Shown here in pieces: positions 42,133-54,200 of a stretch of 64,000 bases of DNA. The DNA lies in the NCBI GenBank assembly GCA_008729055.1, contig SDUX01000007.1, positions 4,098,090-4,162,089 of the forward strand, read 5' to 3'. The notes under the pieces are model-generated. The model was not told where the DNA came from. It ran no database searches and saw only the letters and a list, made by a program, of their open reading frames with translations. This DNA is from Pyropia haitanensis. Its lineage: Eukaryota > Rhodophyta > Bangiophyceae > Bangiales > Bangiaceae. The position numbers were made by a program, and so were the translations under genes. Position 1 is the stretch's first letter, and every line of letters begins with the position of its first letter.

Positions 42133-42172
42133 GACATAGCCCCCCCCTTAACTTGAGCGGGGGGGCTATGTC
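42133..42172. repeat. 14-bp hairpin-forming inverted repeat
   Basis: GACATAGCCCCCCC and GGGGGGGCTATGTC pair perfectly around a 12-base centre. It lies in the 0.9-kb gap between the divergent S1 protease and acetyltransferase genes. Confidence 0.8.
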
Positions 42173-42523
42173 TCCGAAGGCTCTGCACTGAGCTCCATCG
42201 TCGACTGCTGCACAGCGGATGATGGCCCCCAGCGATGGCCTGGGCGGCGCGAGCGACTGGGTCCAGCCAGCTTGGCATGCAGCGCCGCGCCTGTGCCAGC
42301 GCGGGTGCCTGCTAGCTACAGTTAAAGGTGGTCGGCCGCGGCTGCCGGGGGAGCGCGCCGGGCTGCTGCTGTCGATTGCGTGTCCGTTGTTTTGGGCGTC
42401 TGGCTGGCCAGCCGGTGCAAGCGGGTGACGGCCTGCCCTGCACAAGGCGTCCCTGTTTGGTGGCGCCTTTGTGTCTGCCGGACCGCCGCTGCTCGAGACA
42501 GACGCTCCGCTACCCCTGCCACG

Positions 42524-44196
42524 ATGGCCGATCCGGTGACCGACGGCGCGGGGGCTGGGAATGGGGCCGCCGCCGGGGACACGCGCTCCCAGCTGGAACG
42601 GGTGCGTTGGTGGGGCCGGCCGCCGCGGCGGCCATCCCTCCCCGGGCGGGTGCCACTGGCCGTGTTTGGCCTCGGCCGTTGACGTTGGGTGGGGGGCACG
42701 CGCGCGGCGGGGGTGCCGAGCGGGCCACCCGGGCGCGGTTTGTCTGGATGGGTCCCCAATATCTGTCCGCGCGGTGGCCAGGGCAGACCGCGGCGCCCGT
42801 GTGCGTGCTAGCACTTTCGTGGCGTACTAACGCGAGCCGCTCCTGTGGGGTGGGTGTCCTGCCTGTCTACCCTCTTGGCTGCGAAATTGGGTTGGGTCTG
42901 GTCGGATGGGGCGGGGGATGGGGGGGGGGCGGCCCTGCCGCCTGCTGCTGTGCTTGTCAATGAGGGGGGGTCTGCTCCGCCGCGCTGGACGACCGCCGAC
43001 TGTCCGTAGATGGTGTCGGGGGACTTCTACTGTTGCGCGGACCCGGAGCTGGTGCGTCTCCGCGCCGACGCGGCGGCGGCGTGCGCGGCGCTGGCCGCCG
43101 CCGACCCGCACGACGCGGCGGGGCGGGAGCGTATCCAGGCGCGCCTGTTTGGCAAGGTCGGCCACACGTGCATGTACGTCGCGCGGCGTCGGTTGGCCGC
43201 GTCTTGGGGGGGGGCGCCCCTTGTGGGGCGGCGTCGAGGGGTGGCCGGTCACGTCGATGGCGGCGGCGAAAGGGCTGGGGTGTGCCGGGCCTGGGTGCAC
43301 TCTCATTTTGTCCAGCTTCTGACGGTGCCACGGGGTCCGGCAAGCTCGCCGCTTGGTCGTTGTGGTCGTTCCCAACGGGCCCTCTGGGCGTGCTGCTGGT
43401 CATGCTCTTTCTGTGGTCTATCGTGTGTCGGCTGGTTGGCGTGCGTGGCTTTGCTTGTCCACAGCGTCACGCCGCCGCTACGCGTGGACTATGGCCGCAA
43501 CGTGTTCATTGGGGACAACTTCTACTGCAATTTTGACTGCGTACGTGCGGACCTGCCTGGCCCCCGCTGTCTACTTGCGCATGCTCTTTGTCCAACTCTT
43601 GCGCTCGCCCTTGTTGGGGTAGCTGTCTGAGGCGCAGGCCTCCTCGCTTTGCACTCGCTCTGACTTGGGCACCCTATTTGTGCAGGGCAGAGGTTTTGCT
43701 TGTTCTCCGTCGCCTCTCCTTTTTTCTGTACGGTGTTGTATCGACTGCCGAGCACCGGCTTGCTCTCGTCTGCCCACAGGTAATCCTCGACTGCGCCAAA
43801 ATCACGATTGGAGACAATGTCCTCCTCGGTCCCGGCGTTCAACTCTACGCCGCCACACACCCCACGAGCCCAACTGACCGCGACGCAGGCCGGGAGTTTG
43901 CCTTCCCCATTACGCTTGGGAACGGGGTCTGGGTGGGTGGCCGGTCAATTGTTAATCCGGGCGTCACCATCGGAGACCACTCGGTCATTGGGGCGGGCAG
44001 CGTGGTCACGCGTGACGTGCCGCCCAACGTGGTCGTTGCGGGCGCCCCGGCGGTGCCGATCAAGCCAGTCAACGGGCTGGACGAGGCGGCAGAGGCGGCG
44101 GCGTGGGCGGCGGTATGGGCGGCACGGCAGCGCAAGCAAGAAAAGGAGCAGCGGGAGGAGGCGGCAATGAACGCCTGGGCAAAGCAGCAAGCGTAA
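42524..44196 (+). CDS. Maltose/galactoside O-acetyltransferase-like (hexapeptide family)
   Basis: Acetyl-CoA-dependent sugar acetyltransferase with a left-handed beta-helix, 244 residues after splicing. Four exons: 42524-42601, 43010-43173, 43465-43540, 43780-44196; the introns (408, 291 and 239 bp) begin GTGCGT, GTACGT and GTACGT and end TAG, CAG and CAG. Spliced motifs run without a break: [61 protein letters not shown] (catalytic His 133), [19 protein letters not shown] and [13 protein letters not shown]. This closely follows bacterial LacA/Maa in length and order. A Lys/Glu/Gln-rich tail of about 35 residues is extra. No transit peptide is obvious, so it is probably cytosolic. The acceptor substrate in an alga is unknown. 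The cleanest multi-exon model here. Confidence 0.92.
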
Positions 44197-44553
44197 CGAG
44201 AGGTGTGTTCACTGGTGGCAGACGTAGTTGCGCTCGGACATGCCCGCACGGAGAATGACGACCTGATGGCACGCCAGAGGCGGCGTTGATTCCTGCTGGG
44301 GAGTGCGCGGGTGCGCGAGAACTTCTGTTCGCGCGGCGAGGTCTAGGTCCTGGCTCCCTGTCCAGGAAGGCCGCCAGGGCTCAAGGGCTCTTGAAAACGC
44401 GAGTAGGAGTACAACTCGCGAGCGCAGCTGGACCCACAACGAGCCCGTTTGGACAGGCAGGTTGGCATTATGCAATGCGTTTTTCGGGGAAGAAGGGGGC
44501 CGTGAGCAACACGGGAAAGGAGAGGAGCAAGGCAAACTGGAGGAAAAAGTGGC

Positions 44554-45926
44554 TCAGTAGAGTTTGGCAGAGTACTTGACCCGCGAGCGCCGCCGGCGGA
44601 ACAGCGCAAACCCACAGAGCCCCGCCATCTCGACCAACAGCAAAAAGTAGACCTTGGACGACGATGGCATGGCGCCCGCACCCAGCGCCGTCGACGCCTT
44701 CTTCGCGGCTGACAGCGCCGCGTGCGAAGAGGAGGCATGAGTTTCCACGAGCTCGTGGGAGCTGTCATGCAGCCGCTTGACCGAGTTACCCAGCTGTAGC
44801 TCATCCCAAGGGAAAGGCAGGAACACATTCGTGACGCATGGGGAATGGAGACAACGACGGTGACAAAGGAAGTATCACACTCACGGTTGTCAGCACACAC
44901 AACAGCTAGATGGCCACGATGAGAAGCCACTCCACAAAAGAACCACCAGCCGGCGATTACAGACCGGCCATTCGCATGCAGGCCACAGGGGAAACGCAAG
45001 GAGCCGCGGACACCACGCCCACCAACCGTACGGCCCTCATACGAACGATGAGGATGATAACCAACAGACTCGCCTGCCGAGAGGCGTGAACAGTCCACAC
45101 TGAGTGCAGCAGCCTGCCCCGCACACCCCAAAGTAGCTCCCGACGCAATGCCCATCTGCGGGGTGCAAAGCAGGTGACGGTGGCGGGCAATCCATCGGAC
45201 GTCAGCCTGCCCCCAACGGCACCCCACCCCTCGCCCGACACGCCCACCGGTATAGAGGAAAACCAGTCCAGAGCCCGCACCCGCCGCGCATACCTCTGTC
45301 ATCTCCTTGTGGTGCTGCTCCAAGTTCTTTTGCAGCTCGCCGACCACCTTTTCCAGCCCCGTCATCGTCTCACTCACGTGTTCCACCGCCTGTGCGTTGC
45401 TGGCCATGAGATCTAGCACATCCCTCGCAATGGCCCGCACGTTGCTGTACTTGCTCTTCACCTTGTGCGCGAGTGCCTGCCCCTCTGCCACCGCTGCGGC
45501 CTTGCCCTTGGCGCCCCGCCGGGCCGACGCCGTGACCATCTGCTCGTACAGGCTCTCTTTCAGGTGCTCAAACTTGGTGTCCAGCAGGTGCAGGGACTGG
45601 CCCAGATCCACCACATCCCGCTTGGACGCTGCCGCCCGCTGGTCGCCCATCACGTTCTCCACCCCCGCCACGAACGATTCGTACTCGTCATGGACCGCCT
45701 TGGCGCCCGCGTCATTACCATCAGGCGCATGATCGGGTGCTAGGTGCTCATTACCCCAGTCTCGGTAATAGTCAAACTCACCGGCATGGGGGTCCGCCTC
45801 GCCGGCAGGGTGGTCGGCGGCGACCGCTCGCCTAGCCGCTGTAGCCGCGGCAACAACGCTGACGACGGCGACGATGACAACCAAAGTAGGGGAGAGAGGC
45901 CGTCGGCGGCGACCTGTACAGCTCAT
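44554..45926 (-). CDS. Type I membrane protein with coiled coil, family unknown
   Basis: Two exons, 45926-45294 and 44793-44554, with a 500-bp intron (GTATGC...GCTACAG), giving 290 residues. MSCTGRRRRPLSP leads into a hydrophobic segment (LVVIVAVVSVVAAATAA), a signal peptide. The lumenal part is helical and charged (DLGQSLHLLDTKFEHLKESL, VSETMTGLEKVVGELQKNL), likely coiled coil. Near the C-terminus a single membrane span (VYFLLLVEMAGLCGFALF) is followed by RRRRSRVKY, so the short tail is cytosolic. The layout recalls endomembrane cargo or tethering proteins, but the GOLD domain of p24 proteins is not seen, and I cannot assign a family. Its donor site is the only one here that departs from GTRCGT. 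Confidence 0.7.
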
Positions 45927-46369
45927 GGCGTCGGCTGGCAGCGCAGACAAGAGGAGTGGTGGCCACATACGGCAATGATGGTCGGCACGCCCAGCCAAGA
46001 CCAGGGATAGAGGCAGCTGAGAGAGCGTGCGTTGCTGGCGTCGCACCCCCACCCACACGTCCCGCGAAGTGGTGAGGTCCAGGTCAGAGCTTGCTTGCAG
46101 TCGCGTGGCAAGAGTGCTGACACAGCCCTAAGTCTATAGACTTGATCGGTAGTTTTTATCATGCGCAACAATCATATTGCGACGTACTCTGTCACCCACC
46201 ACCACAAGCAGATGTGGTGTCTGTGCCCGGCACCCCTCCGCGCTCGACCCGGCCGAGGGGCCCCACCGGACTCCTGCTGGCATTGAACGGTGTGTCTGAC
46301 TTACCACTCCGGTCACCAGTCCGGGTCAGTGCAGACGCTCCTGTTCTTTTGAGTGGCGCCCCCACGCGC

Positions 46370-46486
46370 GGCCAGCTGAACAGCGGCCGTCGTTGAGCAA
46401 CAATGCACGGCGCTGACAATGCACGGCCAGCTGGACAGCGGTCTTCGGTGAGCAACAATGCCAGGCGCTGACAACGCACGGCCGTC
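46370..46486. repeat. 55-bp tandem duplication
   Basis: A 55-bp unit starting GGCCAGCTG and ending CGCTGACA plus a few bases occurs at 46370-46424 and 46425-46479, about 85 percent identical, with the start of a third copy (GGCCGTC) at 46480. It lies about 430 bp upstream of the lipase start. Confidence 0.75.
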
Positions 46487-46906
46487 CCCTCCGAAGAGGG
46501 CTCTGAAACGTACCGGTCCGTGTGCGTTCCGCGGATGTGGGGGCCAATCCACTCTCTCTGCCCTGCTCTGCAGCCTTTGAGCCCCTGCCGGCCACACCCC
46601 CACCAGCGCTGCTTTTATCTGCCCCCAAGGCAGCGCGGGCGAGACACTTCTTGCCCCGGTGGGCGGATCCGGTGTGTGCATGTGAAAGTGCCGAACCCGA
46701 CTCCCCTTCCCCGACACCACTCACTCCGTTGGCTGCTCTTGCACAGCGTGCCGCGGAAGGAGCGACCGCCCCCACCGATCTGCCCCCCCCACCCCCCCGG
46801 CGCTCAAGCACCGAGCTCTATCTGGTTGAGCAACGGACGTGTGTGGTCGGGGGCACGTCTCGAACTCTTGCCAACGCGACAGCGGGGCCTAGTCGGCGGT
46901 CGCACC

Positions 46907-48442
46907 ATGGACGGTGCCGCTGACGATGCGGGTCGCCACCGAAAGAAGGTTTTCAACGACCTCGTTGGTCGCGCCCGATACGACCTGGTGCGCGATGTTC
47001 ATACAGTCTCGCACAAGGAGGTTTATGAAGCCGCCGAGCGCCAGATGGAGGAGGAGTGGGAGAAGGTGAAGCCGGGTGAGGTGAACAAGGATGATGTGGC
47101 TGCGGCCGCCGACGAGCTCGTCAACAAGGTAGCGGCCGACGCCCTCGAGACTGCCTTTGCCGAGGAGTTGGTGCAGCGTTACTGCAATGGCGAAGTGTCC
47201 GACGCTGAAGCCGAGTATGAGCTGATGGCCTACGTCATTGGCCTTTCCATTGCCGCCGAGCAGAACGTTATCCAAGCCGGGTCAGCGGTACATCCGTTGG
47301 TGGATGAGGAGGCATGGGATTCAACAGAGCAGCTGTATTGGGCCCACGATTTTCATGCGATGCGGTTCGATCCAGCGAGGGTGCCTCCGCTGTTCGACCG
47401 GGATGTGCACGACGCGCTCATGGGAATGGTGGCCATCCGGCGAAGGCGCTGCATTTATTGGCCCGGACACCAGTGGAATGCTGTGCACGCGGTCCTAGGG
47501 TCCCCAGGGATCGGGCTGTTCACCATTCATGGTGAGCACGGCAAGATCGATATCAGCAGTGGGTCGACTGTGCTGCTGCATCGTGCTGATGTCGGTGCTG
47601 ACTCGACGACTCTCGTGGTGGCTGTTGTGGCGTCAAAGACTCTAGAGGACTTTGCGCACGACTGTGATGTGAAGCTCGCGGTGCCCCCCCCGTCACTGCA
47701 GCTGCCTGGTGGAGTGCTCGTGCACTCGGGCTTCGCAGGGATTGCCGCCGAACTTGTGACACATGGTGCTATTTTTGACAAGATTCACGCGCACCATCTC
47801 GACGGCAGGACGCCTCGCGTGGTGTGGACGGGCCACAGTCTAGGTGGTGCCGTCGCGACGCTGCTAGCTGCGGCGTATGCCTGCCGGAGCTCGGCGAATG
47901 CCAGGGACATTGCGGTGACAGCGATCGCTCACGTCGCCCAAGGCGACGACTCTGCCAGCACGGCGCGCGTCCCCTCTGGAAGTCGCTCCCGGCTAGTCAC
48001 CATGGGGACACCCCGCGTCGGCAACGAGGCCGCGGAGGCGATGTTCGAGGCTCTGACCACCCGCACCAGTGTGGTTGCGGAAGGGGACACGGTGCCGCTG
48101 TGGCCCACCCACACATCCTTCCCGCACCGATTTATGACCGCGACAACTCGGGTCAACGCCAGTCTTCAGGAGCGCATCGCGCGTGTACCTGTCCCGCGGC
48201 CGGCTCCCCTCCCAACGTTCGCTCAAGCTCGTGCTGATCAACACATTCTTTTGCACCGCAAGCCCGCGAGAGCGGTGGTTAATGACGGCGGTTCTACACC
48301 GCCACGCAGTCGGCCCATTTTCCCTTTGTGGGCGTGGGGCTTCATGCGGTACCACAGGCTGAACTACTATCTTGGGGTGTTTGTCAACCTCTACGATGAC
48401 GCAGTTGGGCAGACGGACGAGGCGGCTACCCATGGATCGTGA
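46907..48442 (+). CDS. Class 3 lipase (alpha/beta hydrolase)
   Basis: A 511-residue lipase of the Lipase_3 family (fungal/plant triacylglycerol lipase type), single exon. Nucleophile elbow TGHSLGG (Ser about 311), catalytic Asp in EGDTVPLWP (about 394) and His in YHRLNYYLG (about 483) are in order. Other family signs are VHSGFAGIA before the elbow and RLVTMGTPRVGNEAA after it. The N-terminal 150 residues are helical and highly charged (KEVYEAAERQMEEEWEKVK), not part of the lipase domain, and could be a regulatory coiled coil. No signal or transit peptide is evident, so it is probably intracellular. The frame is open to 46520, but the Met at 46907 begins the first protein-like sequence. Codon use is less GC-biased than its neighbours. 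Confidence 0.88.
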   Translation: MDGAADDAGRHRKKVFNDLVGRARYDLVRDVHTVSHKEVYEAAERQMEEEWEKVKPGEVNKDDVAAAADELVNKVAADALETAFAEELVQRYCNGEVSDAEAEYELMAYVIGLSIAAEQNVIQAGSAVHPLVDEEAWDSTEQLYWAHDFHAMRFDPARVPPLFDRDVHDALMGMVAIRRRRCIYWPGHQWNAVHAVLGSPGIGLFTIHGEHGKIDISSGSTVLLHRADVGADSTTLVVAVVASKTLEDFAHDCDVKLAVPPPSLQLPGGVLVHSGFAGIAAELVTHGAIFDKIHAHHLDGRTPRVVWTGHSLGGAVATLLAAAYACRSSANARDIAVTAIAHVAQGDDSASTARVPSGSRSRLVTMGTPRVGNEAAEAMFEALTTRTSVVAEGDTVPLWPTHTSFPHRFMTATTRVNASLQERIARVPVPRPAPLPTFAQARADQHILLHRKPARAVVNDGGSTPPRSRPIFPLWAWGFMRYHRLNYYLGVFVNLYDDAVGQTDEAATHGS

Positions 48443-50094
48443 CCCTGTGAGGTGTCTTCTTTGGACCGTCGAGTTGAGGGCGCGTTGGTGGGGTGGCCGT
48501 CACCTTGGCAACGATTCCCCCGTCGCGGCTGGCGTGACCCCGCACTACCGCGGCCCCGTCCATGGCGGCATCTCGTGCCCGCCTGGCCACCGCCCGGCGG
48601 TTCCCACTTGTCTTTTGTGAGAGTAAATTTTGCGAAAGCGGCTGCCCATGGATGTTGTTGTGCCACGCCACCCGACTTTCTGTTTGCCACGGGCAGGCCG
48701 CCGCCGTGCGGGTGACCCGGTCGGTGGGATGAGCTCGCCCGCCCAGCGGCGGTCGTCGATGGTTCCCGACCCCCGCCCACCCCCCTCCACTTGCCCAGCC
48801 GCTGGCTGTGGCGGCCGCCCGCGGCGGGCAGCCCCCCGCCGCGCACGCCGGGGCCCCCACGGCGGGCACCGCCGGCGGGTGGCCCCGCCGCGGCCGCCGC
48901 GGCAAGCACCCCACCCGGCGTCGGTCGCCCGTGAGGGGGCCGCCCCGGCCTGCCCGCCAGCGGGCGGCCGGTCGGCCACGCGCACGCAGCGCCGCCACCG
49001 GCGGTGCCGCCCGACGGCCGCTGCTGGCGGGGGGCGGCCGCCACCATTGCCGCGCCGCGACAGACCACCGCCGCCGCGCCGCCCGCGGGGGGGTTGGCCA
49101 GCCGCGGCCGTCGGCGCCGGCACGGCGGGGAAGTGCCGCACCCGTCGGCGGCGTCGGCACCAAAGTGGAGGGGACGACCAGGGGGGGACGTCGCCGCCTC
49201 GCAGAGGGGAGCTGGAGGGGGGGGGCTGGGTACGGCCGCCACGGCCGCCCCTCGCCTCGCCGCGCGCGACGCCAAGAGGCCGTCCACGCCCGCCCCCCTA
49301 TTCACAGACGGCTGCATGGAGGCGCCGGGCGTCCACCAACGGCAGCCGCCGCGCGCGGGGTTGGCGCCGCGACACGCGGGCAGGCCTCGGGGTGGCGGGC
49401 GGGGGGGGCGGGGGGGGGGCGTAGCGTAACGACGGCGGCCGCCGCCGCGACGCCCGCCGGCCACCCCCCAGCCGACGCTGCCCGCGGGTGGCGGCCGCGG
49501 CCGCCGCCGCGGCCGCCGCCGCACGTGGCGGCCAGCGGCTGTCGTCAGGGGGGCGGGCGGCCAGCCCCACCAGCGCCACGCCGACGGCGGTGGCCGGCGA
49601 GCCGCCCGGCCGCCGCGGGACGCGGGCGGGGCGGCGCCGCGGCAGCGGCCGCGGCCGCGGCCGCGCTCGCGCGGCGGCGGTGTGGCCCCGCCAGCCGGCC
49701 GCGGGTGGGGTCCCGGTCCCCACCGCGGCCGTCCAACGCTGGGGCGGCGGCGGGTCCCCGCTCGAGATTGGGGCGCCGCGCCGCCGTCCCTGGCGCGCGC
49801 GGCAGCGGGGGGATCAGCGCCGCCGTTGCGGGCGCGCGATCCACCCCCCGCGCGGGTCTGGCGGCGCGCCGCCCGCGGCTCCGCGTCCACCGCGCACGGC
49901 GTCGCCGCGCCGCGGCCGCCCCCGTGGTCTGCGCTGCCGCGGTGTCGCCGCCCTCTTGCCGACCGCCGCCTCGCCCGTGCCTCTTGCTCTCCCCTGCTGC
50001 ACGGCGGTGGCCGGCACGTCCGCTGTCCCCCCCCCCCCCTTGCTTCCCCCCCCCCCTCGCCTCGCCTCCCCTCCCCTCCCCCCTCCTTCCCACC
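48443..50094. other. GC-rich intergenic tract
   Basis: About 1.65 kb, mostly GC-repeat DNA beyond 48770. Very long open frames exist in four phases at once, all Arg/Ala/Gly/Pro-rich; none carries a domain. The last 130 bp are pyrimidine-rich and may be the leader of the PsbQ-like gene. Confidence 0.4.
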
Positions 50095-50492
50095 ATGCGG
50101 TCGCGGCGTCCCCCCCCGGCCACCCCGCCTTCCTCTCTCCCCCCCCCACCACCGCTGGCGGCCGCCGTCGCGGACCGCCGTCACTGGCGGGGGGGCGCCC
50201 CCCCCCCAGAGCAACGGCCCCCCCCCCACTTCCCACCCCCCCCCCCCTCTGGCTCCCCCCCCTCTGTCAGCCGGCGCACCTTCCTCGCCGCCCTCCCCCC
50301 CCTCGCGGCCGCCGTGGCGGCCGCCGCCGCCGCCCCCGCCGCCGCCGCGCCGGTGGCCCCCGCCGCGGGCACCCGCACCGTCTTTGACGAGGAGCGGCAG
50401 CGGGCGGCCGAGGCGGCCGCCGCCGCCGCCGCCCTCCGCGCCGCCGCCCTATCACGCTCCTTCGCGGCGGTCGCCGCGGCGGGCGCCGACGG

Positions 50493-50524
<32 letters not shown>

Positions 50525-50876
50525 GCCGGTGGGGGGACCTCCGCGAGGGCTCCCGCCGCGTCAACAACGACGTGGCCGTCGACGGGATGGGCCGCGTGGC
50601 GGCGCTGCTCGGCGGCGCCACGCCCGCCACGCCGGCGCCGGCGGGGCGGGCGCGCCGGGACGAGGCGCGGCGGCTGGCCGCCGCGTTTACCGCCGCGATG
50701 CGGCGGCTGGACCGGGCGGCCAAGCGGGCAGACGCGGCGGCGGCGGCCGCCGCGCTGGCAGAGGGGGAGGCGCTGCTCGCCGAGTTTGGGGCGCTCGCGC
50801 CGCCGCCGCCACCGGCCGAGGGGGGGAGGAGGAGGAGGGGGGGGGGGGCGGGAGCCCAGACCCGCTCATTGGGTGA
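50095..50876 (+). CDS. PsbQ-like thylakoid lumen protein with twin-arginine signal
   Basis: From MRSRRPPPA at 50095 a Pro/Ser/Arg-rich stretch of 60 residues (transit peptide) leads to SRRTFLAALPPLAAAVAAAA, a twin-arginine thylakoid signal ending in an APAAAA-like cleavage site. The mature part is a helical bundle: GRWGDLREGSRRVNNDV, then ARRLAAAFTAAMRRLDRAAKRAD and EGEALLAEFGAL. Order and spacing fit PsbQ, the lumenal extrinsic protein of photosystem II, which red algae carry as PsbQ'. Sequence identity is low because of alanine enrichment, so another lumenal four-helix protein cannot be excluded. After LAEFGAL the frame meets a 12-G run (50837-50848); shifting there gives SPDPLIG and a stop at 50876, which I take as the end. 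Without a shift the frame runs to 51195. Confidence 0.55.
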
Positions 50877-51251
50877 GGGCGGCTACCACGCCGGGGGGGG
50901 GGGGGGGGGGGGGGGCGTGTCGCCGCGTGGCGGCGGCGGTGGCCGTGGGGGTGCGGGAGCCGCCCGTTGCCATGGTCGGCATCCATGGGCGTCGCGGGCC
51001 GCGCCTCGTGGGTGGGGTGCCGCCCGCGACGGCGCCGCGCCAAGGAGGGTTGGCGGCCGCGAGGCAGAGGTCTGGATGGTCGGCTGCCGCTGGGGACAAG
51101 GACGGTCGGCCAAGGTAGACGGTTGGGGAAAGGAAAAAAAGTTGTATACGGGCAGGGGTAGAAACAATGCATGGGCTGCGCTGCGGAAAGAGTGACCCAT
51201 ACCAAAGCCCGCGGCGGGCTGCGCCCGCCTCCTCCCCCTACACAGCTGCCA

Positions 51252-54200
51252 TCAGGTGGTCCATGCAAACCCCTCTTGGCCCGAAGCTGACGCGGCCGTC
51301 GGCGACGTCGATGGGTCGAGCGCCTCGGGGACCAGCGGCGGGCGGGGTGGCTCAAACACAGGCTGTGGTAGCGGCGGTAGCAGCCGCTCCACGTCGTTGG
51401 GCGGCACCGCCGCCGCCGCCGCCCAGCGGCCAGCGCCAACCTCGGCACGGCGACCACCGCCGCCGCCGCCGCCCCCCGCACCCGCGTGGTCAAAGAACAC
51501 CACCACCGCCGTGATGTCATCAGTGACCGCGTCCCGCACGGCCCAGCGGCGGGCGGCGAGGCGCACCAGCGCTTCCGCGACGGCCTGTGGCGGCTCCTTG
51601 CGTTGCCGCCGGGCGCCGACAAACCGCACCGCCTCGGACGAGGGCACCCAGTCCCACACCCCGTCCGAGGCGAGAATCACAAACGCATCCGCGGGCGTCA
51701 GCCGCAGGTGCGTGACGTCGGGCACCGCGGTGACGCCGACCGACTTGGCAACACCGTCCCCAAAAGCGCGGGAGAGGGCCAGCCCGGGGAGCCGCCGGTC
51801 GGCAAGCCACACGCGCTCGGGGCCCGCAATCGCCGAGTCTTCCTCCTCTTCAATTTCCACAGCAGGCGGGGGGGCGGCGTCAATGGTGGAGACGGTCGTG
51901 ACCTCGCCATTGGTGATGGCCTCGCGGCCCTTGGTAGAGTTGGCCGCCGACGCTTCCGACTCCGTCGGCTCGTCTGATAGCGCGGTGGCGTTCCACCGCT
52001 CGACGCGCCCACCCGCAGCGAGAATGCGCTTCCGCTCATCAGGCCTCGACGGCTTGTGGTCCCATGACAACCCCACTGCCTCGTACCTTGGGGGGGAGGG
52101 CGGCATAAGCGCGGCGACCATGTCCGCCGCCGGCGACGCTGCCGAGCCACATGGCACAACTGCTGACGCAGAGGCAGCTGGCGGTGGCCCTGCCGGCGAT
52201 GAGTCTCGACTGCGCAACAGCACGCGAGGGGACAGGGCCGAAAGCGTGTGCTTGCGCGGCACCGCGCCGGCGCCACCGACGACGCCCGTGCCATCCTCGG
52301 TGCGGGCCGAATTGGTGCGGACCGCGTGCTGCGGAGATGGAAGCCGATCCGTCTCAGCCTTGCTCGTCACGTCGCTCAGGGGGTGGGGTGGCGCCCGCCA
52401 CCGCTGCCGGCCTGCAGGGTCGCCGCCAGAGCCAGAGCAGGCTGGCGTGCCGCCCACGGAAGCCGTGCGACACACCGACGAGCACGGCGTCATGGACAGA
52501 GTAGAGCTCACCTCGGAGAGCGTCGCGCTGCAACCGTCGGCGCTGGGCGACGAGGACGGCGAATGCCTGCGCGCCCCTGTCGTCTGCCCACCAAAAGCGT
52601 GACCAAAGGGCGGCATTGACAGGAACTGAACCGGCAACGACGCCGATGGCCGGAGGGCGGACGCATCAACTGCCCCTGCCACTGGCCGCGCCGCAGGCAG
52701 CCGCCGCGGCCTCGGCGGTACCACCCGCCCAAGTACCGCCCGTGAGTCACCGACGTTGCCCACGTACAGGTCATCGTCCCGGACGAGCACAAACACGGCT
52801 GTGGAGCCCGACATGTCCGTGTCAAACGGGGCGGTCGACATCAGCCGCGCGTCAGCGCCCGCACAGGCGCTTCGAAACACCGCATCAATGGGCAGCCCGG
52901 CATTGAGTCCCGCGGCGATACGCAGCTCGAGCTGCCGCGCGATAAAGAACGACACGTGGTGGCCGTGCCGCCCGTGGCCGTCCAACACACCAAACAGCGA
53001 CGACCGGTCATCGGTGCCAAAGGGCAGCAGCAGGATAACCGCGTCCTGGTTGGTCTTGTCCAGTCCAGCCAGCGGCTCCCAGCCCGTCCGACAGCGGAAG
53101 CCCGCCGACAGCCGCACCAGGGCGTCGTCGCGCTGCCGCCGCACGCGGACGATGCGGCGCTTGCGCGACGGGTGGGGCTCTTTGCGCGTCCGCAAAAGCG
53201 CGTCCCCGCCGTCGCCGCGGACACGCCGAAGTAGGCGGGAAAAGACGCCCCCACCGTAGTACCCACCGTCCTCACTGCTGCCGTACTTTGCGCTGCTTCC
53301 GCAGCCGGGTCGCCCGTACAGACCACCATCCACGTCGCCGCCATCCGTCGTGTCATCCTCCTCGTCCTTGACCGACGGATCCTCCCCGTCGGCGGCAGTC
53401 TCGGCTTCCCACTTTGCCATCTCTGCCGCCATCTCCTCCTCGTCCGTTGCGTCCGCGTCCGTGTCGGTGGCGCGGCCGCTATCTTCGACCGGTGGCGGCG
53501 CGGCCGCCACCGGCACTACAGTGGGGACATAGACGCACACGTCTCCACACGCGGCACTGGCGCCTCTACCGGCGCCTCCAGACGGGGCGGCAACCGTCGC
53601 GGCCTCTCGTGGGGGGACACCCAGCCGGTCGGCGACTTCGACAATCCGCCTGCGGGATTCGGTGAGCGGCGCCGCCGTGGGCGTCCACGCAGACACAGAC
53701 GGGGGGCCCTCCGCGGCGGGCGTCGGGGCCGCCGGCACCGCGGGAGCAGCTGGCACCGCGGTTGGCGTCGGCGTGGCCGGCACCACAGCAGCAGATGGCG
53801 CCGCGGCGGCCGCGGCGGCCGCCCCCATCTTGAGCCGCCCCGACGAGCAGGTTGCCCAGGCGCCCTCGGCCCAGCCGTCGCCGCCAAAGCTCACCCGCCC
53901 CCGCACCACCTCGCCGCTCGACTCGTTGAGCGAATCCGCCGACGTGGACGACGACGCCGGGGAGGACGGCGCGCCGAGGCCGCTGCCACGGGACAAGCCG
54001 CTCGCGGACCGCAGCGCCAGGTCGACGGGGCAGTCCCCGTCGGTGGCCGACCGTATCGCCTCGTACCGTCCGGGGTGCACCACGGGCGGCAGCTGCGGCT
54101 GGGGCGGGTCGGGGGAGGTGCTCGCGGTCGCGCCCCGCGGGCGCCGGCCACCGCGCATCATCATGGCCTTGAGCGGCGCCGTGGCGGGCCGCGCGGACGG

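Noticed and set aside
48391..50229. 612-codon minus-strand Arg/Gly-rich frame
   Set aside because: Antisense to the lipase end and to the PsbQ-like gene, with no conserved feature.
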